Below are positions 1 to 9,084 of a DNA stretch of 64,000 nucleotides, one piece after another (position 1 is the first letter of the stretch; each line of letters starts with the position of its first letter). The stretch spans positions 62,001 to 126,000 of the forward strand of contig JANRIG010000039.1 of assembly GCA_033765235.1 (NCBI GenBank), read 5' to 3'. This DNA is from JANRIG01 sp033765235 (lineage in GTDB: Bacteria; Bacteroidota; Bacteroidia; Cytophagales; UBA9547). The notes beneath the pieces were generated by a model, which saw only the letters and a list, made by a program, of their open reading frames with translations, made no database searches and was not told the DNA's origin. The position numbers and the translations under genes were made by a program.

Positions 1-1404
1 TGTATTATTTATAAACTCAGCTTTCACATTTACTTTTTCGAGCGCATGCCCAAATGCCATATGCTTAATGTAGCCGTTTTTGTACGCCACAAGTGCATCT
101 ATTTTCGGAAAACTATTACTGTCTTTGTCATACACACCCTCTGCCTGCACCGCCATAGATAGTTCGCCTGCCAATTCCAATGAGTCTAATGGCAGGTAAT
201 GTATGAGTTCGTGAAGCTCTAATTTAGTGTTAAAATTAGCTTTTACATAGGGCTTATTGAGCCCTGTCATCGTAAAATTACCATCTATTCGGTTGCTGTC
301 CAGCACTGCAGTAATGGTGTGCACATACATTTGAAACTTATCTTTGTCGCTGTTTCCTACGATTTGCATGTCTAAGTTTATGTTTTTTATGGCTTGTGAC
401 AGTTTTTCATATTTTACAAAACCATCATTTAGTTTAACCATTAAATTATAAGTAGGAATGATATTTTGAGAAGGTATATATGTGCCTGTGAGATTGCCTG
501 TGAGGTCAAAAGTGCCTTTCACATCCAATCCTGTATAGTTTTTTTTGTAAATGCCGGGTATCAAGTTCACAAAGCTGTGTAGGTTGGTTTCGCTCGTCTT
601 GAAAGTAAGTTTTGCATTAAAACCATTATTGATAAATTGCAAAGCACCCTCAAACCCAAATGAAAATTTGTCAATTCTCAGAAAATGATCATTTATACTC
701 AATATTTTATTAGCAATATCATATTTGATATCCAACTTGCCCGATACAGGCTTTGCATGAATATAATATGTTTTTTTGTTTTTAATGTCCAGTTTTTCAA
801 TATCAAATTGTAAGATTATATTTTGAAATTTGTCTGTGATTTGTGCCATACTGTTAAAGTCAAGGTTATGACAAGTTACTTGCCACTTATCTTTGAGGTC
901 TTGATAGGTCAATTTAGCATCCATTATCATAAATTTTTGAATATTAAATGCGTACTTGGCTGTATCATTTACTTTAGCTATGCTGTCATCGGCACTTAGC
1001 AGCATGGAAGAATAGTTGTTAGAGTTGTTTTTAAATACTCTTAACTTTATCACAGGTTGGCTTATGAGTACTTTGTTTACATTATATCTTTTATCAATAA
1101 GCCAGTCTTTTACGCTAAGCGATATATTAAGATTTTTGATGAATATTGAAGTATCTGCTTTGTTTTTTACTGTATCTTGTATATAAAAATTGTTGATAAC
1201 CACACTCATATATGGCAAATCATGGGTAGAACTTATCTGAATATCTGAATAGGTGACAGGTTGTTTAAAGTATGTTTTGAGCAATATATCCAACTCAGCC
1301 TTAAGTATTTTATCATACAACAAAGGAATGGATAATATAAATATAGAAATACATATTACAGGTATAAGACATAATATAAGTATCCATTTGAGCCTATTAG
1401 ACAT
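1..1404 (-). CDS. AsmA-like envelope protein, N-terminal part (C-terminus outside window)
   Basis: The minus-strand frame is open from an ATG at 1404 to the window edge, giving about 468 residues of a longer protein. Residues 7-27 form one hydrophobic membrane segment after a short basic start (MSNRLKW). The rest is beta-rich with many alternating hydrophobic residues and no enzyme motif, as in AsmA/TamB-like proteins of the inner membrane and periplasm, which are linked to lipid or outer-membrane protein traffic. A TATTTTTGC -7 box lies about 25 bases upstream, divergent from pyrR. The family call rests on fold-like pattern only, so another large periplasmic protein remains possible. Confidence 0.6.
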   Translation of the reverse strand, partial: MSNRLKWILILCLIPVICISIFILSIPLLYDKILKAELDILLKTYFKQPVTYSDIQISSTHDLPYMSVVINNFYIQDTVKNKADTSIFIKNLNISLSVKDWLIDKRYNVNKVLISQPVIKLRVFKNNSNNYSSMLLSADDSIAKVNDTAKYAFNIQKFMIMDAKLTYQDLKDKWQVTCHNLDFNSMAQITDKFQNIILQFDIEKLDIKNKKTYYIHAKPVSGKLDIKYDIANKILSINDHFLRIDKFSFGFEGALQFINNGFNAKLTFKTSETNLHSFVNLIPGIYKKNYTGLDVKGTFDLTGNLTGTYIPSQNIIPTYNLMVKLNDGFVKYEKLSQAIKNINLDMQIVGNSDKDKFQMYVHTITAVLDSNRIDGNFTMTGLNKPYVKANFNTKLELHELIHYLPLDSLELAGELSMAVQAEGVYDKDSNSFPKIDALVAYKNGYIKHMAFGHALEKVNVKAEFINNT

Positions 1405-1428
1405 ATATATTTCTGCTGATAATTGTGC

Positions 1429-1437
1429 GCAAAAATA
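1429..1437 (-). promoter_or_regulatory. -7 promoter box TATTTTTGC for the AsmA-like gene
   Basis: Exact match to the Bacteroidota TAnnTTTG -7 consensus on the minus strand, 24 bases before the ATG. A TTG lies only 14 bases further upstream, closer than the usual spacing, so the -33 part is not convincing. Confidence 0.45.
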
Positions 1438-1513
1438 ACCCTATGGTGTTACAAATATTTAATTAGTTAAAAAAAATTTTGGCAATTGGTCATATATCGC
1501 CAATTTTACACCC

Positions 1514-2071
1514 ATGGTCAAAAGACTCATATACGATGAGCTCTCATTGGGCTACACCATCAGGCGACTGTGCTACCAATTGGTAGAAAACATAGATGAC
1601 TTGAACAATACCGTAATATTGGGTCTGCAACCCAAAGGTGTATTTTTGGCCGACAAAATAAACCATATACTTCAGCAATCATTTCATCAATCATTGCATT
1701 GTGGATATTTGGATATTACCTTTAACCGCGACGATTATAGACGTCGTGATATAGATTTGCAACCCAAATCTACTACTATACCCGTGAGCCTCGAAGACAA
1801 AAAAGTGATATTGATAGACGATGTGCTATACACAGGAAGGTCAGTTAGGGCAGCATTAGATGCCATGTTGGCTTTTGGCAGACCATCATCTGTGGAGCTG
1901 CTTGTACTTATAAATAGGAAATATACACGCGAACTACCCATAGAGCCTAAATATGTTGGCAAAACGGTCAATACATTATATAATGAAAAAATATTGGTAG
2001 AGCTCAAAGAACAAGGCTTTGACAAAGACCAAGTATGGCTTATTCCTAAACATGAAATAAAAATAAATTGA
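1514..2071 (+). CDS. pyrR: PyrR-like phosphoribosyltransferase (pyrimidine regulator / uracil PRTase)
   Basis: This is a 185-residue type I phosphoribosyltransferase. The PRPP loop is visible as VILIDDVLYTGRS near residues 97-109, and the length matches the PyrR family. In other bacteria PyrR regulates pyr operons by binding RNA and can make UMP from uracil and PRPP. The next gene, pyrB, overlaps its stop codon by four bases, so the two are one transcription unit for pyrimidine synthesis. I saw no antiterminator/terminator pair in the leader, so RNA-binding control is not supported here; the enzyme may act mainly in uracil salvage. Confidence 0.85.
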   Translation: MVKRLIYDELSLGYTIRRLCYQLVENIDDLNNTVILGLQPKGVFLADKINHILQQSFHQSLHCGYLDITFNRDDYRRRDIDLQPKSTTIPVSLEDKKVILIDDVLYTGRSVRAALDAMLAFGRPSSVELLVLINRKYTRELPIEPKYVGKTVNTLYNEKILVELKEQGFDKDQVWLIPKHEIKIN

Positions 2072-2991
2072 GCAAACTGTCTGTAAAACATTTATTAGGG
2101 ATCAAAGGACTTGAAAAAAAGGACATAGAACTTATATTGGCTACTGCTACCAGTTTCAAAGAAGTGATAAACAGACCTATCAAAAAAGTACCCTCACTGC
2201 GTGAAGTCACGGTAGCAAATATATTTTTTGAAAACTCTACCCGCACACGACTATCGTTTGAGTTGGCACAAAAGCGCTTGTCTGCCGATATCATAAACTT
2301 TACAGCCTCGCAAAGCTCCGTAAAAAAAGGAGAAACACTGCTCGATACTGTGAATAATATACTGGCTATGAAAGTAGATATGTTGGTCATGCGTCATGCC
2401 TCTGTAGGAGCTCCGCACTTTTTGGCAAAACATACAAACAGTATCATCATCAATGCCGGCGATGGTACTCATGAGCACCCTACCCAAGCACTGCTCGATG
2501 CATTTACCATTCAAGAAAAATTAGGAACTGTAGAAGGCAAAAAAGTGGTGATCATAGGTGATATATTGCACTCACGTGTGGCACTGTCCAATATATTTTG
2601 CCTCAAAGCATTAGGCGCAGAAGTAATGGTATGTGGCCCCACTACACTCATTCCCAGATATATACATGCACTCGGTGTACAAGTAGAGCATGACGTAAAA
2701 AAAGCACTACGTTGGGCTGATGCAGCCAATGTATTACGCATACAACTTGAAAGGCAACAGCTGAAATATTTTCCATCGTTGCGTGAATATGCCTCCTACT
2801 TTGGGATAAATAAAAAAATGCTTCAAGATATTGACAAGCAGACACTTATATTGCATCCTGGTCCTATAAACAGAGGCATAGAGCTCACCTCAGACGTGGC
2901 AGACAGCAACCAAGCAGTGATACTTGACCAAGTAGAAAACGGTGTGGCTGTGCGCATGGCAGTGATGTATCTGTTGGCTGGAAAAATATGA
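2068..2991 (+). CDS. pyrB: Aspartate carbamoyltransferase catalytic subunit
   Basis: The 307-residue protein catalyses the first committed step of pyrimidine synthesis, joining carbamoyl phosphate and aspartate. The carbamoyl-phosphate motif STRTRLSFE is near residue 53, HPTQALLD near 133 and LHPGPINRG near 264; all are standard for PyrB, and length is normal. Translation starts at a TTG that overlaps the pyrR stop (TTGA), so it is probably coupled to pyrR translation. No pyrI regulatory subunit is adjacent. Confidence 0.93.
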   Translation: MSKLSVKHLLGIKGLEKKDIELILATATSFKEVINRPIKKVPSLREVTVANIFFENSTRTRLSFELAQKRLSADIINFTASQSSVKKGETLLDTVNNILAMKVDMLVMRHASVGAPHFLAKHTNSIIINAGDGTHEHPTQALLDAFTIQEKLGTVEGKKVVIIGDILHSRVALSNIFCLKALGAEVMVCGPTTLIPRYIHALGVQVEHDVKKALRWADAANVLRIQLERQQLKYFPSLREYASYFGINKKMLQDIDKQTLILHPGPINRGIELTSDVADSNQAVILDQVENGVAVRMAVMYLLAGKI

Positions 2992-3024
2992 TTTCAGATA
3001 TTTGCAGATACTTTTATTGATATT

Positions 3025-4014
3025 ATGAAAATCATCATTTCTCGTACAGACAGTATAGGTGACGTAATACTTACATTGCCCATGGCAGGATATATTCTTA
3101 AACATTTGCCACAGGCACAAATATTTTTTATAGCTCGCAGATATACATTGCCTGTAGTATTACATAGCAAACATATCCATAAGGCAATAGCAAGAGAAGA
3201 TGTGCTGCAAAACCCTGATATATTGCGCAATATAGGCGCAGAATATATCATATTTGTGCTGCCTGACATGGTGCTGTGCAGATTGGCTAAGAAAGCACAT
3301 ATACCAAAGATAGTAGGTACCTCGCGCAGATGGTATCATTGGCTATATGCCAATATAAGAGTAAAACTTTCGAGAAAACTATCGCAACTACATGAAGCTC
3401 AGCTCAATATTAAGCTGCTCGAACCATTTGGCATACCTACTGACATAGCCATACAAGATATTTATCAATACTATGGCTTTGTAATACCTATATCAACCGT
3501 ACATAACCCATATATTAACCCGCAAAAAATTAACATTATTATTCACCCAAAGTCCAAAGGCAGTGCTAGAGAGTGGTCACTACCATACTATGCCCAATTG
3601 ATAACCATGCTCAACCATGACAAATATCATATAATAGTGACGGGCACTGCAGATGAAGAGGAAAAAATTAAGACAGAAATGCCTGATTTTTTTGACACAA
3701 ATATTACTAACGCTATAGGCAAAATATCGTTGGAGGAATTGATACAACTAATCTCTCAATGCGATATACTTATAGCTTGTAGTACAGGCCCGTTACATAT
3801 AGCTGCTGCGTTGGGAAAACACTGTATTGGGTTGTACCCACCTATCACACCTATGCACCCGGGCAGGTGGGCACCTGTAGGAGCCAACACAAAAGTATTG
3901 GTAACAAATAAAAATTGCGACCTGTGCCGCAAAACTAAACAATGCTCATGTATGTATGAAATATTGCCCCAAGAGGTATATACAAGTGTAGAAAATATGG
4001 TATTGGGTATCTAA
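3025..4014 (+). CDS. Glycosyltransferase family 9 (heptosyltransferase-like)
   Basis: The 329-residue protein starts with the family 9 signature SRTDSIGDVILTLP, and a second conserved block, CSTGPLHIAAALGK, lies near residue 252. It has the two Rossmann-like halves of ADP-heptose:LPS heptosyltransferases, which extend the LPS inner core at the cytoplasmic face of the inner membrane. The C-terminal region carries a Cys cluster (CDLCRKTKQCSC), common in this family. It follows pyrB by 33 bases and may be read through. The heptose kinase and kdsB elsewhere in the window make an LPS role reasonable, but the sugar donor cannot be read from sequence. Confidence 0.85.
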   Translation: MKIIISRTDSIGDVILTLPMAGYILKHLPQAQIFFIARRYTLPVVLHSKHIHKAIAREDVLQNPDILRNIGAEYIIFVLPDMVLCRLAKKAHIPKIVGTSRRWYHWLYANIRVKLSRKLSQLHEAQLNIKLLEPFGIPTDIAIQDIYQYYGFVIPISTVHNPYINPQKINIIIHPKSKGSAREWSLPYYAQLITMLNHDKYHIIVTGTADEEEKIKTEMPDFFDTNITNAIGKISLEELIQLISQCDILIACSTGPLHIAAALGKHCIGLYPPITPMHPGRWAPVGANTKVLVTNKNCDLCRKTKQCSCMYEILPQEVYTSVENMVLGI

Positions 4015-4105
4015 AAAATGAATAAAAGTATATTTGCTCATACTATGTACATTAAACGTATCAATCAATATATTTGAAGCAAACTGTTAACTCAAAACTT
4101 GAGCA

Positions 4106-5431
4106 CTATCCTGAGGATGATATCTTACTCACCACTCTCAGATACACATATCCTACCACACCTGAAACTAATGACCCCAATATGATGGCCAATTTTGCTA
4201 CATCTGTATATGCTTTGTTTTCAAAAGCCAGCCCTGTCACAAATATTGACATAGTAAAACCTATACCTGCCAGCCAAGCCATACCGTAAAACAGTTTCCA
4301 ATTTACCCCTTCAGGCAATGCAGCTACACTCAGCTTCACTGCTATCCATGATACCAAAGTAATGCCAGTGGACTTACCCAACACAAGCCCTAAGATAATG
4401 CCTAAGCTGATACTGCTCCATAAATTGCTGAATGCATCACCTGTAATCTGCACACCCGCATTGGCAAATGCAAATAGAGGCATGATAATATAATTGGTGA
4501 TAGGGTGCAAAAACACCAATACATGGTGCAACGGTGCTTCCATTTTGTGGGTCATATGTTGCATTTTTTCGATGAGTGCACCACGCATGAGCTTGTCTTG
4601 TAAGTTGTCATTTGCAAGTTGATTAAGGCTATGTTTCACCTCTTGCAAATTGGTCTTGAATACTTCATCATAATTGGGTATATAGTATGGTACTGCTATA
4701 GCAAATATTACACCTGCTATAGTAGGGTGTATGCCTGCCATAAAAAACAAATACCATAATATTAACCCTGATAAGCAGTACAAACTAAGGTTGGTGACTT
4801 TGTTACTGTTCATAATGATAAGCACAGCTATCATTACTGCACCCGCTGCTAAATAAGTCCATGCTAAGTTGCCCGAATAAAATACCGCAATCACTATGAT
4901 AGCCCCCAAATCATCGGCTATAGCTAATGCAGCCAAAAATATTTTTAGTGCAAAAGGCACTCTTTTGCCCAATAATGAAATAATAGATAATGAAAAAGCA
5001 ATATCAGTAGCTGTAGGTATGCCCCACCCTGAGGCACTGTCTTTGCCAAAGTTGAAGATTGTATATATGATAGCAGGAAAAATCATGCCTCCCAATGCTG
5101 CTATTATGGGTAAAATGGCCTTCTGACGTGATGATAGTGCCCCTTCTAATATTTCTCTTTTTATCTCTCCACCCACTACTATGAAAAACATAGTCATCAA
5201 TACATCATTGATAAGTATGTGAAAGTCCATTTTGAGCTTAATATCATCGAAGCTAAACTCAAACTCTTTGTGCCAAAAGCTTAGAAAAGCATCGCTATAA
5301 GCGCTATTGGCAAGTATCAATGCTGTCAAAGTCACTACCAGTAGCAGCAAACCACTGATTTCTAATTCTTTCAAAAAATCTTGTATGGGTAATGTAATGC
5401 TTTTGTAAGCCTTTTTTATTTTATGTATCAT
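4106..5431 (-). CDS. nhaA: Na+/H+ antiporter NhaA
   Basis: This 441-residue inner-membrane antiporter exchanges internal Na+ for external H+ for salt and pH balance. The family landmarks are present: TATDIAF at 140-146 (Asp143) and the ion-binding Asp pair in IADDLGAII at 171-179 (Asp173, Asp174). About twelve membrane segments are evident, with a soluble loop of roughly 50 residues near 255-305 between the two halves. Its ATG lies inside the end of the upstream unknown gene (11-base overlap), so it is cotranscribed and probably translationally coupled with it. Confidence 0.95.
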   Translation of the reverse strand: MIHKIKKAYKSITLPIQDFLKELEISGLLLLVVTLTALILANSAYSDAFLSFWHKEFEFSFDDIKLKMDFHILINDVLMTMFFIVVGGEIKREILEGALSSRQKAILPIIAALGGMIFPAIIYTIFNFGKDSASGWGIPTATDIAFSLSIISLLGKRVPFALKIFLAALAIADDLGAIIVIAVFYSGNLAWTYLAAGAVMIAVLIIMNSNKVTNLSLYCLSGLILWYLFFMAGIHPTIAGVIFAIAVPYYIPNYDEVFKTNLQEVKHSLNQLANDNLQDKLMRGALIEKMQHMTHKMEAPLHHVLVFLHPITNYIIMPLFAFANAGVQITGDAFSNLWSSISLGIILGLVLGKSTGITLVSWIAVKLSVAALPEGVNWKLFYGMAWLAGIGFTMSIFVTGLAFENKAYTDVAKLAIILGSLVSGVVGYVYLRVVSKISSSG

Positions 5432-6152
5432 TTGATACTTGGTATTGGTTAATGATTTTGTCCATGGTATGTACTATATCTTTGCATTTGGCTTCGTTTT
5501 GTGTACCCATCTTTATTAGCAGGTTGTGATATAACTGTGTTTTGTAATCATTCATATGCCAGTGTATGAGCGATAAGTAGCTGTATGGTTCATCATCTTT
5601 GTCTAATGCTGCCAAGTAGGTGCGGTAATCAGCATATTCTTTGCCAAATTGAGTTCCCAGTAGTTGTTTTATTTCTGGAAAGAGTTTTTCACAAGCACCA
5701 AAAAGAGTGGTAAAGCGTACATCAAAACTATCGAATCTTAGTACATATCTATATTCGCTGTAGCACTGTGATGCGGCTTTAACTAATTTTTTTTTGAAAT
5801 ATTCCTCCAATATATTATTAATGGGCGTAAGGTATTTTTCATATTTTAGTTTAATACCTGACAGCTCAAATGTGCCTGATGATATTACTTTTTCATAGCA
5901 AATAATGTGTGTCAATATTTCTGACTCAAATTCTATCAGACCCGGCTCTTCATTGTACACATCTTGCAAATCTCCAAAGTACATATTATAATGGCTTTTG
6001 ATTTGAGTGTTTTTGCGTTCAAATGTGATTTGGTAATAGAGTGGGTATTTTCTGTCAAAGTATTTGTATTTACCTTTTACCTCTTTGGGCTGCAAGGTAG
6101 TATTGAGATAGGGTTTTATGGTGATTTTTGACGTAGTCAATGAAAAATTCAA
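5421..6152 (-). CDS. Unknown protein between patatin and nhaA
   Basis: A 243-residue soluble protein without signal peptide or membrane segments; I do not recognise its family. The first 55 residues (ITIKPYLNTT, then YPLYYQITFERKNTQIKS) faintly recall the Arm-type DNA-binding region of Bacteroidota tyrosine recombinases, but no catalytic recombinase domain follows. The remainder is charged and mostly helical with many Tyr and Lys. The start is uncertain: the frame opens with TTG at 6152 and another TTG lies four codons on. It sits 21 bases after the patatin gene and overlaps nhaA, so it is the middle gene of a three-gene unit. Confidence 0.6.
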   Translation of the reverse strand: MNFSLTTSKITIKPYLNTTLQPKEVKGKYKYFDRKYPLYYQITFERKNTQIKSHYNMYFGDLQDVYNEEPGLIEFESEILTHIICYEKVISSGTFELSGIKLKYEKYLTPINNILEEYFKKKLVKAASQCYSEYRYVLRFDSFDVRFTTLFGACEKLFPEIKQLLGTQFGKEYADYRTYLAALDKDDEPYSYLSLIHWHMNDYKTQLYHNLLIKMGTQNEAKCKDIVHTMDKIINQYQVSNDT

Positions 6153-6173
6153 TTTTTTTCAAATGTATAAAAT

Positions 6174-8513
6174 CTATTGAGGGATATTGCAAAATATATC
6201 TTTTAATTTTTGAAATTGTACTTTGTTTTGAGGGGTATAAATAGTATTTTTTATACTCTGCCTTTCTTTGGCAGTAAGGTGCCAGCTGAGCGATGCACGC
6301 TCTTTCCATATTTGTATGATATAGTCATCGGTCTCTTTGGAGGTGGGTGTAGTCTCGCTCCATGAGGTAGGTACAGGGCTGTACTGAAACTCTACTACAT
6401 CCATAGGTACATGTATAAATGATTTGCAATATTCGAGCAAATATTCATTATTATTATCCTGTATATAGTCCCAGTTGGCATACAGAGTGCCAATAGGGTT
6501 GAATACTTTGTCAAAAAATGTTTGTTTAGATTTTTTTTCAATAGGTATTTGCCTTGGTGAGTCGCGTATGAGCATAAATACTACCCCTGAAGTATTTTTG
6601 TCTATCCATTCTTTGAAAGTATGGGTATATTTCACGGCATCTACCAATCCATAGTTGTCACTCACGCCGGCATCCATGATTTCCATAGTTGGGTAGCTCG
6701 GCAGATTTACATTGGGGGTAATGTACGGGAATGTGGCACTCATACGTATGGCACTAAGAAAGCCAAGATTTTTGGCATCTTGGGCTTCATAAAATTTCAT
6801 AAACTCTATACCCACTATTTTTGTATCATAACCCATGTTGTCATTAAAGTCAGGATTGGTCATGTAAGATACAGGTTGTGGCGACACATACATCTTGCGC
6901 CCATCGTTTACTACAGATGGTGTGAGAAAGAGCATAGGTATATTTCCCATGCGTTCATCGTCATAATAGTCGTATATTTTTTTGTTCATCACGCCCTCTG
7001 TGTTTTTGTTAAGTATATATTCAAATGCATAACCTCTGTCTTTGGTATAGTTATATTTGCCATCACTGAATTGTTGATAACGAAAAAATATATCATTTAC
7101 TATAAGTGTGAATACCAGAGGGTTGAGTATGTCTTTGCCCATATTTTCTGTGTATTTGCTATTGTTCATATCTATTTTTTCACCTTTGAGCTTGCGCAAA
7201 TACAGTTCTCTAAAATAGGATGCGCCTACCAGGCCGCCTGATGCACCTGTTATGCAAGTAGCATATTTGAGCACATTGCCTCCTATGGTACTGTCTGCTT
7301 TTTGCAATACACTCATAGTCCACACGGCTGCACGCTGCCCTCCTCCGCTGGCTGCTATTATCATTAGTTTTGGTTTGCGAGTGGTATCTTGTTTTGCTTT
7401 CCAGTTTTCAAGTATATTAATACCATTTTTATAATCATTGTCATAGTTATGGTGAGAGGAAAGGTACTGCATATTTGCTAGTGAATAGTCTGCCTTAGTA
7501 GTGTCATAATTAAGACCGAATACTTGATAATCAGGGTTTATGATATTGTATCTCATGGCATAGTTGAGCACAATCAGTATCACTATCATAGCATATATCC
7601 ACCACCCTTTGAGCCAATAGGTAAATGCGCCTATAAACATCACTAAAGATGATGACAAGATGAATATACTTGCTCCGGCAGGTATCTGCACATATTCATA
7701 ATCTCTGAAGTATCCCAATGCCAATATGATAAGAAAACCTGTGACTTGAAGCAAAAAAGCATTTAAATGGTTTTGGTCTATTACTTTGGTTACCAATGTT
7801 TTGTCATAAGGCACAAAATTGTCTACATGCTTAATACTCAATGGATAATCTATGAAATAATCTACATGAAAGCTACGTCTTTTTATCACCTTTAGTTTAT
7901 TGATAGTACTCACGCGTGTCATTTTGCGGGTGCGAAGTGTAGCATCTATATTCTGTGTAAGTCTGTAAAATATATTGTATTCTGATACTTTAAAATATGC
8001 CAAAGTGAGTATGAGTGTAATGTGAAAACCGAGCAAAAATCCAAAACACTCAGCTATGATACTTTCACCTCCTTCTATACCCTGATGTATTTGAAAAAAA
8101 ATGAATTTGTATAAGTATATAAAAATAAAAAGAACAGGAAAAAAACTATTATTCAGACAAAATCTTGTGAATGGCTCTTTTAATGTCATCAAAAATCTAA
8201 ATCTGTAGCTCTCAAGTATATACACTGTGATATTGTAGGCCATGGTAAATATACCAAAAGATATGCCCATAATGAGCATACTGTAAAAATCTACTTTGCC
8301 CAAATACTCAGGGTCGTAGAAAAGCAAAGGCACACCGTACATTTCTGCAAAATATCCGAATAGAATAGAAAAAAGCAATGCCCACAATATCATAATAAGC
8401 CTGCACCTGCGAAGGTTGAGCATTATCAGTTGGAACGGAAGTGAATAATATATTTTTCTGTACATTTGCATATTAATACGCAATAATAATGATTTGTAAA
8501 TTATCAGTATCAT
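6174..8513 (-). CDS. Membrane-anchored patatin-like phospholipase
   Basis: A 779-residue protein with two parts. The N-terminal ~340 residues hold several hydrophobic membrane segments. The C-terminal part is a patatin-like acyl hydrolase: a glycine-rich oxyanion run (SGGGQRAA) near residue 389, the nucleophile motif GASGG with Ser425, and the catalytic Asp614 in DAGVSDNYG. This Ser-Asp dyad hydrolyses phospholipid or other acyl esters. Anchoring implies activity at the inner membrane. It leads the run into the unknown gene and nhaA. The start codon is ambiguous, because ATGs also lie a few codons downstream. Confidence 0.85.
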   Translation of the reverse strand: MILIIYKSLLLRINMQMYRKIYYSLPFQLIMLNLRRCRLIMILWALLFSILFGYFAEMYGVPLLFYDPEYLGKVDFYSMLIMGISFGIFTMAYNITVYILESYRFRFLMTLKEPFTRFCLNNSFFPVLFIFIYLYKFIFFQIHQGIEGGESIIAECFGFLLGFHITLILTLAYFKVSEYNIFYRLTQNIDATLRTRKMTRVSTINKLKVIKRRSFHVDYFIDYPLSIKHVDNFVPYDKTLVTKVIDQNHLNAFLLQVTGFLIILALGYFRDYEYVQIPAGASIFILSSSLVMFIGAFTYWLKGWWIYAMIVILIVLNYAMRYNIINPDYQVFGLNYDTTKADYSLANMQYLSSHHNYDNDYKNGINILENWKAKQDTTRKPKLMIIAASGGGQRAAVWTMSVLQKADSTIGGNVLKYATCITGASGGLVGASYFRELYLRKLKGEKIDMNNSKYTENMGKDILNPLVFTLIVNDIFFRYQQFSDGKYNYTKDRGYAFEYILNKNTEGVMNKKIYDYYDDERMGNIPMLFLTPSVVNDGRKMYVSPQPVSYMTNPDFNDNMGYDTKIVGIEFMKFYEAQDAKNLGFLSAIRMSATFPYITPNVNLPSYPTMEIMDAGVSDNYGLVDAVKYTHTFKEWIDKNTSGVVFMLIRDSPRQIPIEKKSKQTFFDKVFNPIGTLYANWDYIQDNNNEYLLEYCKSFIHVPMDVVEFQYSPVPTSWSETTPTSKETDDYIIQIWKERASLSWHLTAKERQSIKNTIYTPQNKVQFQKLKDIFCNIPQ

Positions 8514-8589
8514 CTTTAATTATTGCAATATCAATGTATTACGTAAATTATTGTGTAATATATACAATAGCACCCAAATATTTATCCCC

Positions 8590-9078
8590 ATGCCGTCATT
8601 TGATATAGTATCCAAAGCTGATGTTCAACAGTTAGACAATGCCGTGAATGTAACCTTGCGAGAGGTACAAAACAGGTACGATTTCAGAAACAGCGAAACC
8701 CAAATAGTGCTCAACAAAAAAGATTTGGTCATAAATATTGAGACAGAAGATGATATGAAACTCAAATCTGTGGAGGACATACTGCTCACACGTGCCGTAA
8801 AGCAAGGATTAGACGGCAGATGTTTTGATTTCAGTAAAGAAATAGTGCCTTCCGGCAAAATTGTAAAAAAAGATATAAAAGTGAAGTCAGGTATAGAAAA
8901 AGAGGATGCTAAAAAAATTATCAAAATTATCAAAGATACCAAGCTCAAAGTAGAGCCTCAAATTATGGACGACCAAGTACGGGTATCTGCCAAAAAAATA
9001 GATGATTTGCAAGCGGTAATACAGCATCTCAAAAAGTCTGATGTAGGCCTGCCTTTGCAGTTTATTAATATGAAATAG
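8590..9078 (+). CDS. yajQ: YajQ-family nucleotide-binding protein
   Basis: A 162-residue protein of the YajQ/UPF0234 family. I chose the ATG at 8590 because the family begins MPSFDIVSK; the frame extends 13 codons further upstream without conserved sequence. The family fold is two RNP-like domains; related proteins bind nucleotides including cyclic di-GMP and some act as transcription co-regulators. The C-terminal VQPxQ-type end reads VGLPLQFINMK, as expected. It is monocistronic and converges on trmB with six bases between. Confidence 0.9.
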   Translation: MPSFDIVSKADVQQLDNAVNVTLREVQNRYDFRNSETQIVLNKKDLVINIETEDDMKLKSVEDILLTRAVKQGLDGRCFDFSKEIVPSGKIVKKDIKVKSGIEKEDAKKIIKIIKDTKLKVEPQIMDDQVRVSAKKIDDLQAVIQHLKKSDVGLPLQFINMK

Positions 9079-9084
9079 TGGTTT

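Noticed and set aside
1253..1438. Plus-strand 61-codon frame opposite the AsmA-like gene
   Set aside because: It is a shadow of the minus-strand coding frame, with low-complexity hydrophobic content.
1479..1503. TTGGC ... GCCAA inverted repeat ahead of pyrR, considered as a PyrR RNA site or operator
   Set aside because: Five-base arms with a 15-base gap are too weak, and no antiterminator/terminator pair was seen.
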